Source of the DNA: JBBDJG01 sp040880005
Lineage (GTDB): Bacteria; Actinomycetota; Thermoleophilia; Solirubrobacterales; JBBDJG01
Length of the DNA: 64,000 nucleotides
Direction: 5' to 3'
NCBI GenBank assembly: GCA_040880005.1
Contig: JBBDJG010000010.1
Span: 62,001 to 126,000, forward strand
The position numbers and the translations under genes were made by a program. Shown piece by piece: positions 23,535-31,795 of this stretch. The notes beneath the pieces were generated by a model. That model was not told the DNA's origin and did no database searches. It saw only the letters and a program-made list of their open reading frames with translations. The first letter of the stretch is position 1. Every line of letters starts with the position of its first letter.

Positions 23535-25049
23535 CTACTGCGAGCAGTGGCACGTGGCAGCTTCCGCTACCTCCGCCGCCATCACCCCGAAGTCGAGCCG
23601 CTCGCCGGTCACCTCGGCCAGCAGCTCGTCGGCGCGCAGCCGCTGGCCCTGCGCCCAGAGGCCGCGCAGGAACGCACCCGCGTCGGCGCTGTCGAACCAG
23701 CGCTCGCCAAAACGCTCGACAAGCAGACGGCGCCAGTGCGTCTCCAGCGCCCAGGCGCGCAGGTAGTTGGCGGCGTAGAACGCGTTGTCCACGTCCGAGA
23801 GGTAGGTGACCCGCGGCCACTCGACCTCGATCGCGCGGCCGAGCGTCTCCGAGTACAGCGCCGGCATCTCGGACAGCGGGCGCTCGCCACCGTGCAGCGC
23901 CAGCTCGTAGGAGAGCTTGGCCGCGTAGCGACGCAGGAAGACGATCTTGGCGGCGCGCGCGAAACGCGCGTAGTCGTCGGGCGTCTCGACGCCGAGCACC
24001 GCTCGCAGCCACGCGGGGTTCTCGGTCAGATGCTCGAACAGGAACGCGAAGCTCTCCGTCACCGAGTTGTCCCCGAGGTGCCGGAACTCGAACGGCATCT
24101 CCGGTGAGGCATGCGCGTAGTGCTCGGTGTGGCCCGCCTCGTGCAGCAGCGTCGCGTAGTCCTCGCGTCCCCCCTGAGTCGGCATCACGAGGTGGATTTC
24201 CTGCGGGACACGCACGGGCGAGCAGAACGCGCGCGGGCTCTTGTGCGGTCGCGGCTCGAGGTCGAGGGTCACGTTGGGCTGCGCGTGCAGGTCGATCCCC
24301 AGCCCGGCAAGCGTACGTTCGAGCGCCTCGGTCAGACGCTCGCGCGCAAACAGCTCGTCGAAGCCCGGTGCGCGGAAGAAGCGCGCCATGTCCGAGCGTC
24401 GCAGCTCGGCGAGCCCGAGCCCGAGCTGATCGCGCAACGCCGGCTCGACGACCTCTCGGTAACGAGCCTCGACGACATCGGAGAAGGCGGAGGTCTCGCG
24501 CTCCAGCGCGGCGATGCCGAAGCCCTTGAGCTGCTCGTGCATCGCGAGGTAGCTCGGCCAGCCGAGGCCGCGCACCAGCTCCTGGGTCCGCTGCGCGATC
24601 TCGACCATCAACGGGTTCAACTCGCGCTCCTGCACCGCGAGCCGCGTCGCCTCGATTTTTGCGCGTGCTTCGGGGGCGGGCTCGTTGGCTTGCAACAGCG
24701 CCGCTTGGCGAAACGGCTCGACGCGGCCGTCCAGCTCGATCTCGAGCGTCGCCTCGCGCTCGGCCAGCGCCGCCGCCTGCGACTTGGTCGCGCGACCGAT
24801 CAAGCCCTCGATCGCCAGCTCGAGCAGACGGCGCAGCCGCCGCTCGGCGTCACCCTGAGCCCCGCCCACCAGCCCGCGCAGGGTCTCCACCGAGTCGCGT
24901 TCGAACAGCTCGGCGTGGCGATCGTAGATCGCCTCGATCTCGTAGCCCTCCTTGCGACCCGAGAAGTGCAGGTAGTACTCGCGGTCCATCTCGATGGCGA
25001 AGCGCTCCGCCTGCTGCGAGTAGCTGTCCAGGTCGAACGTCACGAGCAT
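23535..25049 (-). CDS. M3-like zinc metallopeptidase
   Basis: 504 aa, cytoplasmic oligopeptidase-like enzyme. Zinc site HEAGHTEHYAH with the second-helix glutamate in VTESFAFLFEHL, as in the thimet/oligoendopeptidase F superfamily; long helical N-terminal half. ATG 25049 chosen because MLVTFDLDSYSQQAERF begins the fold; upstream in-frame codons overlap the divergent rlmD gene. The last 20 codons contain the 49-bp segment that is duplicated at 19654, so the C-terminus (AEVAEAATCHCSQ) may have been rewritten by that event. Confidence 0.8.
   Translation of the reverse strand: MLVTFDLDSYSQQAERFAIEMDREYYLHFSGRKEGYEIEAIYDRHAELFERDSVETLRGLVGGAQGDAERRLRRLLELAIEGLIGRATKSQAAALAEREATLEIELDGRVEPFRQAALLQANEPAPEARAKIEATRLAVQERELNPLMVEIAQRTQELVRGLGWPSYLAMHEQLKGFGIAALERETSAFSDVVEARYREVVEPALRDQLGLGLAELRRSDMARFFRAPGFDELFARERLTEALERTLAGLGIDLHAQPNVTLDLEPRPHKSPRAFCSPVRVPQEIHLVMPTQGGREDYATLLHEAGHTEHYAHASPEMPFEFRHLGDNSVTESFAFLFEHLTENPAWLRAVLGVETPDDYARFARAAKIVFLRRYAAKLSYELALHGGERPLSEMPALYSETLGRAIEVEWPRVTYLSDVDNAFYAANYLRAWALETHWRRLLVERFGERWFDSADAGAFLRGLWAQGQRLRADELLAEVTGERLDFGVMAAEVAEAATCHCSQ
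23566..23614 (-). repeat. Direct repeat, right copy (3' end of the M3-like peptidase gene)
   Basis: 46/49 identical and in the same orientation as 19654-19702. Core of 32 exact bases, beginning CCGCCATCACCCCG. It bounds the subtilase block on the right. Confidence 0.8.
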
Positions 25050-25063
25050 GCCAGGATACGGGG

Positions 25064-26485
25064 GTGCCGACTCACGCCGCCAACGCGCCATCGAATGCAG
25101 CCAAGCCCAAATCCGCCCGCCCCAGGCCGGGCGAGCGGCTGGAGTTGAGCGTCGACTCGATCGCCCAGGGCGGTGCGGGCGTCGCACGCCGCGAAGGCTA
25201 CGTGGTGTTCGTCGAGGGAGGATTTCCCGGCGATCGGGTGCTCGCCGAGGTCACGAAGGCAAAGCGCGACTACGGCAACGCCCGCGCGGTCGAGGTCATC
25301 GAGCCGAGTGCGGATCGCGTGCCGCAGCGCTGCGATCACGAGGGCGACGAGTGCCCGGGGTCGCCTTGGCAGGCACTCGACTATCAGCGCCAGCTCGAGT
25401 ACAAGCACGGCCTCGTCGCCGAAGCGCTGCAACGCATCGGCGGGCTGGAGGGATTCGAGCTGGAGCCGATCATGCCGGCGGAGAACCCCTGGCGCTACCG
25501 CAACAAGATGGAGTACTCGTTCGGCACAGCCGACGACGGCGCGCTCGCGCTTGGCTTCCACGTCAGGCGGCGCTGGGATTTGATCCGCAACGCCCGCGAC
25601 TGCTGGCTGGCTTCCGAGCGTTCGAACGCGTTGCGCAACGGCGTGCGCGAGTGGTGTGACGGCGAGGGGCTGTCCGCATACGATCGGCGCGAAAGCGCGG
25701 GCCTGCTGCGCAACCTCGTCGTTCGCGAAGGCACGGCGACCGGAGAGATGCAGGTGCGGATCGTGACCTCGCCCGGCGAGTTCCGCACCGACCAGCTCTG
25801 CGCGGCGATCGGTCGGCTGGAGCCCGAGGCCGGGATCGCGTGGACGCAAGCCGGCGATGTCGGCGAGACCACCCAACGCGGAACTACCACGCACCTCGCC
25901 GGGCCCAAGCAGCTGACCGACGAGGTCGGCGGCCTGCGTTTCAGGATCTCGCCCGAGGCCTTCTTCCAGACCAACACGCGTATGGCCGAGCGGCTTTACT
26001 CGATCGCGACCGACTACGCAGCGCTCGACGGACGCGAGCGCGTCTATGACCTCTACTGCGGGATCGGAACGCTGAGCCTGTCACTGTCGCTAGGCGCCGG
26101 CGAGGTCTGGGCGGTGGACGTGGTCGAGCAGGCGGTTGCCGACGCAATCGTCAACGCGCGGCTCAACGAGATCGAGAACACCCACTTCTTCTGCGGCGAC
26201 GTGCGCGACTCGGTCCGTCCGCTGGCCGAGCAGGCGCCGCATCCCGACGTGGTGGTCGTGGACCCGCCGCGAGCCGGGCTGTCGAAGAAGGTCGTGCGGC
26301 GCCTGCTCGAGACCGCGCCGAAGCGCATCGTCTACGTGTCGTGCAACCCGACCACGCTCGCGCCGAACGCCCGCCAGCTCGTCGATGCCGGATACCGGCT
26401 CGCTAAGGTGCGCCCCGTGGACATGTTCCCCCACACACCGCACATCGAGTGCGTGGCGGCGCTGGAGCGTGAGTCCGCTGGATAG
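25064..26485 (+). CDS. rlmD: 23S rRNA (uracil-5-)-methyltransferase, RlmD/RumA family
   Basis: 473 aa SAM-dependent RNA m5U methyltransferase. N-terminal TRAM domain about 18-75 (LELSVDSIAQGGAGVARREG); Fe-S region cysteines in RCDHEGDECPGSPW; catalytic domain with VYDLYCGIGTLSLSLSLGAG, VVVDPPRAGLSKKV and the catalytic cysteine in YVSCNPTTLAPNA. GTG start at 25064, 15 bp from the divergent peptidase start. Target (U1939-type versus other) is inferred from family only. Confidence 0.9.
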   Translation: MPTHAANAPSNAAKPKSARPRPGERLELSVDSIAQGGAGVARREGYVVFVEGGFPGDRVLAEVTKAKRDYGNARAVEVIEPSADRVPQRCDHEGDECPGSPWQALDYQRQLEYKHGLVAEALQRIGGLEGFELEPIMPAENPWRYRNKMEYSFGTADDGALALGFHVRRRWDLIRNARDCWLASERSNALRNGVREWCDGEGLSAYDRRESAGLLRNLVVREGTATGEMQVRIVTSPGEFRTDQLCAAIGRLEPEAGIAWTQAGDVGETTQRGTTTHLAGPKQLTDEVGGLRFRISPEAFFQTNTRMAERLYSIATDYAALDGRERVYDLYCGIGTLSLSLSLGAGEVWAVDVVEQAVADAIVNARLNEIENTHFFCGDVRDSVRPLAEQAPHPDVVVVDPPRAGLSKKVVRRLLETAPKRIVYVSCNPTTLAPNARQLVDAGYRLAKVRPVDMFPHTPHIECVAALERESAG

Positions 26486-27329
26486 TACCCCGTCGACCAA
26501 CGTTCGCCCCGTTCTGGCCGACGTTGGCAGACGCGGCACTAGCGCACGCGGCTTGGGTGTTGCGGCCGGGCTCGAACTCGAGACCGCCCGCGAGCTGGCC
26601 GCGCACTGCGAGCGGCTCGGCTACGCCTCGATGTGGTCGAACGACCACCCGATGGCAAGCGGGCTGGAGACCGTGGCCACCTTCGCCGAAGCGTCGTCAC
26701 TCGACGTCGGCGTCGCGGTGCTGGCGCTCGACCGCCACTCGCCGCAGGACATAGCGGCCAAGATCGCCGAGGTCGGCCTCGACCCGCGACGCCTCTGGGT
26801 CGGGATCGGCGCCGGCTTCAGCGAACGGCCGCTGGCCGTCGCGCGCGAGGGCATCGAGGCGATGCGCGCCGCGTTGCCGCAGGGAACGCGGGTCGTGCTG
26901 GCGGCGATGGGGCCGAAGATGTGCGCGCTCGCGGGCGCACAAGCGGACGGAGCCTTCCTCAACTGGATCACTCCCGAGAAGGCGGCCTGGGCGCGCGAGC
27001 GCGTACATGAGGGTGCGCGTGACGCGGCTCGTGACGAGCCGGCCACGATCTTCGGCTACGTGCGGGTCGCCGTCGGCGAGGACGCACGCGAACGCCTGCT
27101 CAAGGAGGAGAGCTTCTACCGCCAACTCCACCAGGGCTACATCAGCCATTTCGCCACACTCGATCGCGAGCCCGGGACGGTCGGCGTCGCCGAGCCGAGT
27201 GCGGACGCCATCGCGCAAGCGCTCTCGGCCTACGAGCCTGCGATCGACCACATCGTCGTGCGTGCCCTGGCGTCCGCCAACAAGCAGGCGCTCGGCGCCG
27301 TGGCCGAGGCCGCCGCGCCCGCAACATAA
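26469..27329 (+). CDS. LLM-class (F420-dependent type) oxidoreductase
   Basis: 286 aa bacterial-luciferase-like TIM barrel: LELETARELAAHCERLGYASMWSNDHP, SLDVGVAVLALDRHSPQDIAAKI, RLWVGIGAGF, VVLAAMGPKMCALAGAQADGAFLNW. These blocks fit the actinobacterial F420-dependent group rather than FMN luciferases. The GTG start at 26469 overlaps the rlmD end by 17 bases. Substrate unknown. Followed by the two-hairpin repeat, copy 2. Confidence 0.82.
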   Translation: MSPLDSTPSTNVRPVLADVGRRGTSARGLGVAAGLELETARELAAHCERLGYASMWSNDHPMASGLETVATFAEASSLDVGVAVLALDRHSPQDIAAKIAEVGLDPRRLWVGIGAGFSERPLAVAREGIEAMRAALPQGTRVVLAAMGPKMCALAGAQADGAFLNWITPEKAAWARERVHEGARDAARDEPATIFGYVRVAVGEDARERLLKEESFYRQLHQGYISHFATLDREPGTVGVAEPSADAIAQALSAYEPAIDHIVVRALASANKQALGAVAEAAAPAT

Positions 27330-27332
27330 CGA

Positions 27333-27396
27333 GGGGGCTTCGCCCCCTTCGATCCCCCATCACGCTGGAGCGTCCGCCTACGGCGACCGCAAACCC
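27333..27396 (+). repeat. Two-hairpin dispersed repeat, copy 2
   Basis: Hairpin 1: GGGGGC, loop TTC, GCCCCC (27333-27347). Spacer TTCGATCCCCCATCACGCTGGA. Hairpin 2 at 27370-27390 has arms GCGTCCGCC and GGCGACCGC with loop TAC, identical to copies 1 and 3. It begins 3 bp after the preceding stop and ends 16 bp before the next ATG, leaving no SD. Confidence 0.88.
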
Positions 27397-27412
27397 AATA
27401 TCGTTTCGCACC

Positions 27413-28093
27413 ATGGCGAACGACGACTATCGCGTTACGGTCGAGTTCTCGGACCCCGAGCACGCGACCCACCTCGACCGCAGGCTGCACGAGCAGGAGC
27501 TGGCGCAGGAGCTGCGCGAGGCGCTCGGCGACCGGCTGATCGTGACGCGCGACGGCCCGCAGGTGTTCCTGTACGCGTCATCGGAGTCCGACGCTCGAGC
27601 GGCCGAGCAGGCGGTCGGCAAGCTGGTCTCGATGCACGGGCTCGACGCCACCGTCAAGTCCGCCGAGCGCTGGCATCCGATCGAGAAGTCCTGGGAGGAC
27701 GCCTCCAAGCCGCTTCCCGCCAGCGAGGCCGAGACCTCGGCCGAGCGCGATCGGTGGGAGCAGCGCGAGGCGTCCGACTCGCTCGAGGACGACATCGCCG
27801 AGTGGGAGGTGCGCATCGAGCTGGACAGCCACCACGACGCCGTCGAGCTGGCACGCAAGCTCGAGGGCGAGGGCATCTCGCCGATCGTTCGCCGCTGGAA
27901 GTACCTGCTGATCGGAGTGGCCAACGAAGATGGCGCGCGCGGACTGGCGCTGCGGCTCGAGCGCGAGGTCCCCGCGGGCGCCCAGGTCTCCGTAGAAGCG
28001 GCTCCGGTGTGGCTCTACGAAGGCGCCAAGCGTCACCCGGTCTGGACGATGTTCGGCGGCCTGTCCGGGCCGCGCGACCAGACGCCCGGCTAA
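27413..28093 (+). CDS. Conserved-type hypothetical protein with duplicated ferredoxin-like halves
   Basis: 226 aa, acidic, no signal peptide or membrane segment. The N-terminal half (DYRVTVEFSDPEHATHLDRR, GPQVFLYASSESDARAAEQAV) and C-terminal half (EWEVRIELDSHHDAVELARKL, KYLLIGVANEDGARGLALRL) look like two copies of the same beta-alpha-beta fold, separated by a charged Glu/Arg-rich linker. Function not recognised. The ATG start has no SD; a two-hairpin repeat lies directly upstream. Confidence 0.7.
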   Translation: MANDDYRVTVEFSDPEHATHLDRRLHEQELAQELREALGDRLIVTRDGPQVFLYASSESDARAAEQAVGKLVSMHGLDATVKSAERWHPIEKSWEDASKPLPASEAETSAERDRWEQREASDSLEDDIAEWEVRIELDSHHDAVELARKLEGEGISPIVRRWKYLLIGVANEDGARGLALRLEREVPAGAQVSVEAAPVWLYEGAKRHPVWTMFGGLSGPRDQTPG

Positions 28094-28115
28094 GTCCAGC
28101 AGGCCCGAGCGGCGC

Positions 28116-28865
28116 TCACTCCAGCTTGCGCAGATCCTCCCGCAAAGCGGCCCACACGAGGTCGGCGTTCGGCGCCAGCAGGGCGAGCGACATCAGCGGC
28201 AGCGCGGGGATCGCGACGTCGCTCCAGATGGCGATCGCGAGCGAGGCGACCAGCGACGCGGCGATCGCGATCGCCGTCGCGGTGCGTCGCAGGCCGAAGC
28301 GCCAAGCGGTCGAGAGATAGACCGCGCAGAACAGCAGGTCGCTGACGCCGAGCTGCGAGATGTCGCCGCCCCAGCTCGGAATCGAGAGCGCCAGATAGTC
28401 GACGACGCCCGGCTCCTCGGTGACGAGGTAATGGGTGGGCCCGACGCTGACCGAAACCGCATCCGCGATCGCGACCACGATCGCGAGCGCGTACACGATC
28501 GAGCCGAGCGGAATCAGCCGAGCGAGCGCGAGGCCCGCGCCCGCGGCGAACAGCGCCTTGAACGGTGCCGCGGCTTCCGGCGCCCCGCTCGACAGCGCCG
28601 CCCCGGCAACGGCGCCGACGGCGATCAGCCCGAGCTGCGCCGCGACGTCGTCGCGGAACGGCAGGCAGCCGATCACCAGACCCGTCGCAAGCAGCATCGC
28701 CGGCACCGTGGTGGCGAAGAACGCCAGATTCGATCCGCCGAGGTCGTCGAGGCGCGGGGCGGCGATGAACCACGCTTCGGCGAGCGCGAGCAGGCCGAGC
28801 AAGACCCCGAGGGATCTGCCGCGCCGCCTAAACCATGACAATTGCGCCACCACGATGACCGCCAA
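28116..28865 (-). CDS. Polytopic membrane protein, unknown function
   Basis: 249 aa, about seven hydrophobic segments, Ala/Leu-rich. Conserved-looking loop PSWGGDISQLGVSDLLFCAVYL near residue 165. TTG 28865 is the longest start but overlaps the divergent DUF2332 gene by 11 bp; one of the following GTG codons (VIVVAQL) may be used instead. C-terminus (WAALREDLRKLE) is charged and probably cytoplasmic. No family recognised with confidence. Confidence 0.65.
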   Translation of the reverse strand: MAVIVVAQLSWFRRRGRSLGVLLGLLALAEAWFIAAPRLDDLGGSNLAFFATTVPAMLLATGLVIGCLPFRDDVAAQLGLIAVGAVAGAALSSGAPEAAAPFKALFAAGAGLALARLIPLGSIVYALAIVVAIADAVSVSVGPTHYLVTEEPGVVDYLALSIPSWGGDISQLGVSDLLFCAVYLSTAWRFGLRRTATAIAIAASLVASLAIAIWSDVAIPALPLMSLALLAPNADLVWAALREDLRKLE

Positions 28866-29934
28866 CAGGATGACCGAGCGACAGGAGGAGATGATCCGCT
28901 ACCTGCACGGGCAGGCGGATGTCTGCGCGATGCTGGGTTCGCCGCTCTACGAGCGCCTGCTCGACGATGCGGCCGAGCACGTCGAGCGCGGCGGCGTGCT
29001 GTGGCAGGTGCTGGAGCCGTTCGCAGGCGCGCCTTCCGCCTATGGGGTGCCGCTCAAGTTGATGGGCGCCGTGCACCGGCTCGTGCTCGCGGGAGCGGCT
29101 CCGCAGCTCGCGGCGCTCTACCCCTCGGCCGGCGGCGAGCTGGACCTCGATCGCGCGTGGCCGGCCTTCGAGCAGGCGGTCGCCGAGCACGCGCGACAAC
29201 TACCGGAGCTGATCGAGCGCCCGGTGCAGACGAACGAGGTCGGGCGCTGCGCGGCGCTGCTCGGCGGCTTCCTGACGGTCGCGCGGCAGTCCGGCCTGCC
29301 GCTGCGCCTGCTGGAGCTGGGCGCCAGCGCCGGGCTCAACCTGCGCTGGGACCGCTACCTGTACGAGTCGGGCGAGCAGCGCTGGGGTGACCCCGCTTCG
29401 AACGTGCGGCTCAAACTGGACCCGGACAGCGCGCCGCCGCTCGACGTGGAGGCGATCGTCGGCTCACGCCGCGGCTGTGACATGGAACCGCTCGATCCTT
29501 GCGCCGAGCGGGATCGGCTGACCTTGCTGTCCTATGTGTGGCCCGACCAGCGCTGGCGTTTCGAGGCGCTGCGCGCGGCACTTGCAGAGGCCGAGTCTTC
29601 ACCGGTCATCGTGGAACAAGCTGACGCGGCACCGTGGTTGGAGCACGCGCTGGAGGAGAAGATTCCCAACACGGCAACGGTCGTCTATCACTCGCTCGTC
29701 ATGTTCTGGATGGACGACGGCACGCGCGAGCGCATCGCAAGAACGATCCACTCCGCCGGCGGGCGCGCGACAAAACGCTCACCGCTCGCTTGGCTGCGCA
29801 TGGAGTCGGGTGGAGAACGGGCGGAGGTGCGGCTGCGCGTGTGGCCGGACGGAGAGGACCGCGTGATCGCGCGGGCCGGCTATCACGGCCGGCCCGTGGA
29901 GTGGCTGGCCTCAGATGCTGACTCTGATGCGTAG
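28855..29934 (+). CDS. DUF2332 family protein
   Basis: 359 aa. Matches the DUF2332 pattern: N-terminal helical part (LHGQADVCAMLGSPLYERLLDDAAEHVERGG, split by hydrophobic helices), ELGASAGLNLRWDRY, which resembles a SAM/nucleotide-binding glycine loop, and C-terminal VYHSLVMFWMDDGTRERI. Probably a Rossmann-like methyltransferase relative of unknown substrate. ATG 28855; a second ATG five codons on is also plausible. Its stop overlaps the convergent propeller gene by 24 bases. Confidence 0.8.
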   Translation: MTANRMTERQEEMIRYLHGQADVCAMLGSPLYERLLDDAAEHVERGGVLWQVLEPFAGAPSAYGVPLKLMGAVHRLVLAGAAPQLAALYPSAGGELDLDRAWPAFEQAVAEHARQLPELIERPVQTNEVGRCAALLGGFLTVARQSGLPLRLLELGASAGLNLRWDRYLYESGEQRWGDPASNVRLKLDPDSAPPLDVEAIVGSRRGCDMEPLDPCAERDRLTLLSYVWPDQRWRFEALRAALAEAESSPVIVEQADAAPWLEHALEEKIPNTATVVYHSLVMFWMDDGTRERIARTIHSAGGRATKRSPLAWLRMESGGERAEVRLRVWPDGEDRVIARAGYHGRPVEWLASDADSDA

Positions 29935-31644
29935 CTGCTTTGTCGCTGTCTGCGCGCCTGAGGTCGCGGCGACGGTGATCTGGATGACGGCCTTGCCGCG
30001 GTGCGAAACGGCCCTGCGCATCGCGCGGCGAACGCGACTCGCTATCCGCAGCTTGACCGCTCTGCTGCTGTCGGCCGCGACGGAGCTGCTGATCGCCTTG
30101 AGCTTGAAGGTTCGCTTCCGACGCTTGTGGTTGGTGACCACGACCTTTCCGGAAGCCCTTATCTCACAGCCAACTTCGCCGCAGCCGGCCGAGAAGGCGG
30201 CGAACCGCTGCGCGGGAGACTGGCTCGACCGCTGCCGCGTCGTCAGCTCCAGTGACGGCGTTGACGGCGCAGCGGGCGAGACGGATATCTGCTGCGACAT
30301 CACGGCCTTGGAGGAGCCGTTGCAGATCGCGCTCCTGCCGTTGAACGTCTGCGTGTCAGAGCAGTGACCGCCGGCGGCGATCACCCTCAGGGTGACCGTG
30401 TAGTTGCCGGCGCTCGCATAAGTGTGGGTCGTGGTCGGACTGCTCGTCACGGCGGAGGTCGAGTCGCCGAAGTCCCACACGTATTGCACGACCGGACTCT
30501 GGCTGCCGCTCGAGGTGGAGCCGTCGAAGCTCGTGGAGCTGCCCGCGGCCGCGGCGGCGGCGCTGAACGAAGCCGTCGGCCCTTGGTCCGGGATCACGGC
30601 GAGCTTGTGCATGCTGGCCACTCCGCCGACGGTGGCGGGGCTCATCGCCGACAGCAGCCCGGTCGCGGCGACGCTGAACTGGCTGAGGTTGGTGGTGCCG
30701 TTGTTGCCCGCGTACAAGCTTGCCTGGTCGGGAGCGATCGCCACTCCCTGGGTGGTGTTCCCCGCGGCGAAGGAGGCAGGCGACTTCGCCGCCAGCGAGC
30801 CGTCGGATGCGATCGTGAAGCCGTCCACGAACCCGGGCGTGGCGAATCGAGCCGTGTACAGACTGTTGCCGTCGGGGCTCACGGCCAGGTCGACCGCGCT
30901 CGTCGCCGCAGTGCTGAGGGCGGGGGTCAGGGATCCGTCCGCGGCCACGATCAGGTGCGTGATCGTTGACCCGCCGCTGTTCGCCGTGTAGACGTGCTCG
31001 CCGTCGGGAGTGACGGCGATCGCCTGGGGACCGCTGCCGGTCGCGACGAACGCCGTGCTCATCGCGGTCAACGAGCCGTCGGTTTGCGAGATCGTGAACT
31101 GATAGACCCTGTTCGAGGACGAGTTCGTCACGTAGAGGCTCCTGCCGTCGGGGTTGACCGCGGCGGCCCACGCGTTCAAGCCGATCGTCACAGCGAAGGC
31201 AGCCTTCGCGGTCAGCTTTCCGTCTGCCGCGACGTCGTACTGGTCGACCTCGCCGCTGCTACCGCTGTTGGGCACGTAGGCGCTCTCGCCGTCGGGGCCC
31301 AGGGCGATGCTGCGCGGGTTGGCGGTGGCGGCAACGGTGGCCGGAGACTTGACGGTCAACAGGCCGCCGGCGCCGATGTCGTACTGGCCGATCGTGGAGG
31401 TCCCGGTGTTGACCACGTAGAAGCTGTTGCCGTCGGGGCTGACGGTCAGCGCCTGGGCGAAGGCACCGACGCTGTAGCTGGTGCCGTTGAGGGTCAGCGC
31501 GCCGGACGCGTCGCCGTTGTAGAGCAGCAACGTTCCCGGGTTGCCGGCCGCCACCGCATAGACGTTGTAGCTGGCCTGCGCTACTGCGGTTTGCAGGCAG
31601 GCACACACGGCCAGCGATGCCGCCAGAGCGATGCGAGCAGGCAT
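29911..31644 (-). CDS. Secreted lactonase-type beta-propeller protein with PKD domain
   Basis: 577 aa. Signal peptide MPARIALAASLAVCACLQTAVAQA (shown in part; cleavage near AQA). About seven propeller blades with the repeated signature (V/L)SPDGxSLYxxN (VSPDGNSFYVVN, VNPDGRSLYVTN, VTPDGEHVYTAN), a PKD domain around 380-440 (VVQYVWDFGDSTS, TYASAGNYTVTL) and a basic C-terminal beta domain (HKRRKRTFKLKAISSS to LRIRVSI). Probably extracellular or wall-associated; the enzyme-like fold does not prove lactonase activity. ATG 31644. Confidence 0.82.
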   Translation of the reverse strand: MPARIALAASLAVCACLQTAVAQASYNVYAVAAGNPGTLLLYNGDASGALTLNGTSYSVGAFAQALTVSPDGNSFYVVNTGTSTIGQYDIGAGGLLTVKSPATVAATANPRSIALGPDGESAYVPNSGSSGEVDQYDVAADGKLTAKAAFAVTIGLNAWAAAVNPDGRSLYVTNSSSNRVYQFTISQTDGSLTAMSTAFVATGSGPQAIAVTPDGEHVYTANSGGSTITHLIVAADGSLTPALSTAATSAVDLAVSPDGNSLYTARFATPGFVDGFTIASDGSLAAKSPASFAAGNTTQGVAIAPDQASLYAGNNGTTNLSQFSVAATGLLSAMSPATVGGVASMHKLAVIPDQGPTASFSAAAAAAGSSTSFDGSTSSGSQSPVVQYVWDFGDSTSAVTSSPTTTHTYASAGNYTVTLRVIAAGGHCSDTQTFNGRSAICNGSSKAVMSQQISVSPAAPSTPSLELTTRQRSSQSPAQRFAAFSAGCGEVGCEIRASGKVVVTNHKRRKRTFKLKAISSSVAADSSRAVKLRIASRVRRAMRRAVSHRGKAVIQITVAATSGAQTATKQLRIRVSI

Positions 31645-31646
31645 TC

Positions 31647-31660
31647 GTCCGGTATCGGAC
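31647..31660. promoter_or_regulatory. Palindrome in the divergent promoter region of two propeller genes
   Basis: GTCCG-GTAT-CGGAC, directly upstream of the minus-strand propeller start. The same 151-bp divergent region holds two near-direct copies of CTCAAGGNNG (31771-31790) before the plus-strand gene. A shared operator is possible; no regulator gene is adjacent. Confidence 0.3.
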
Positions 31661-31795
31661 CGTGGTGCGCAGACTTGAGGTGTCCGGGGTTGAACATGGC
31701 CGCCTGGGTCGGGTGGACCGCAACATCGTGCTCGTTCATCCCGGTTTCCGACCTCGGTGCCTCAAGGTCGCTCAAGGGGGCACCGATTGATCCAC

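Noticed and set aside
28116..28865. Presenilin-like GxGD protease
   Set aside because: The segment LGVSDLLF loosely resembles a GxGD motif, but the Gly is Ser and no matching first Asp motif is clear. Left as an unknown membrane protein.
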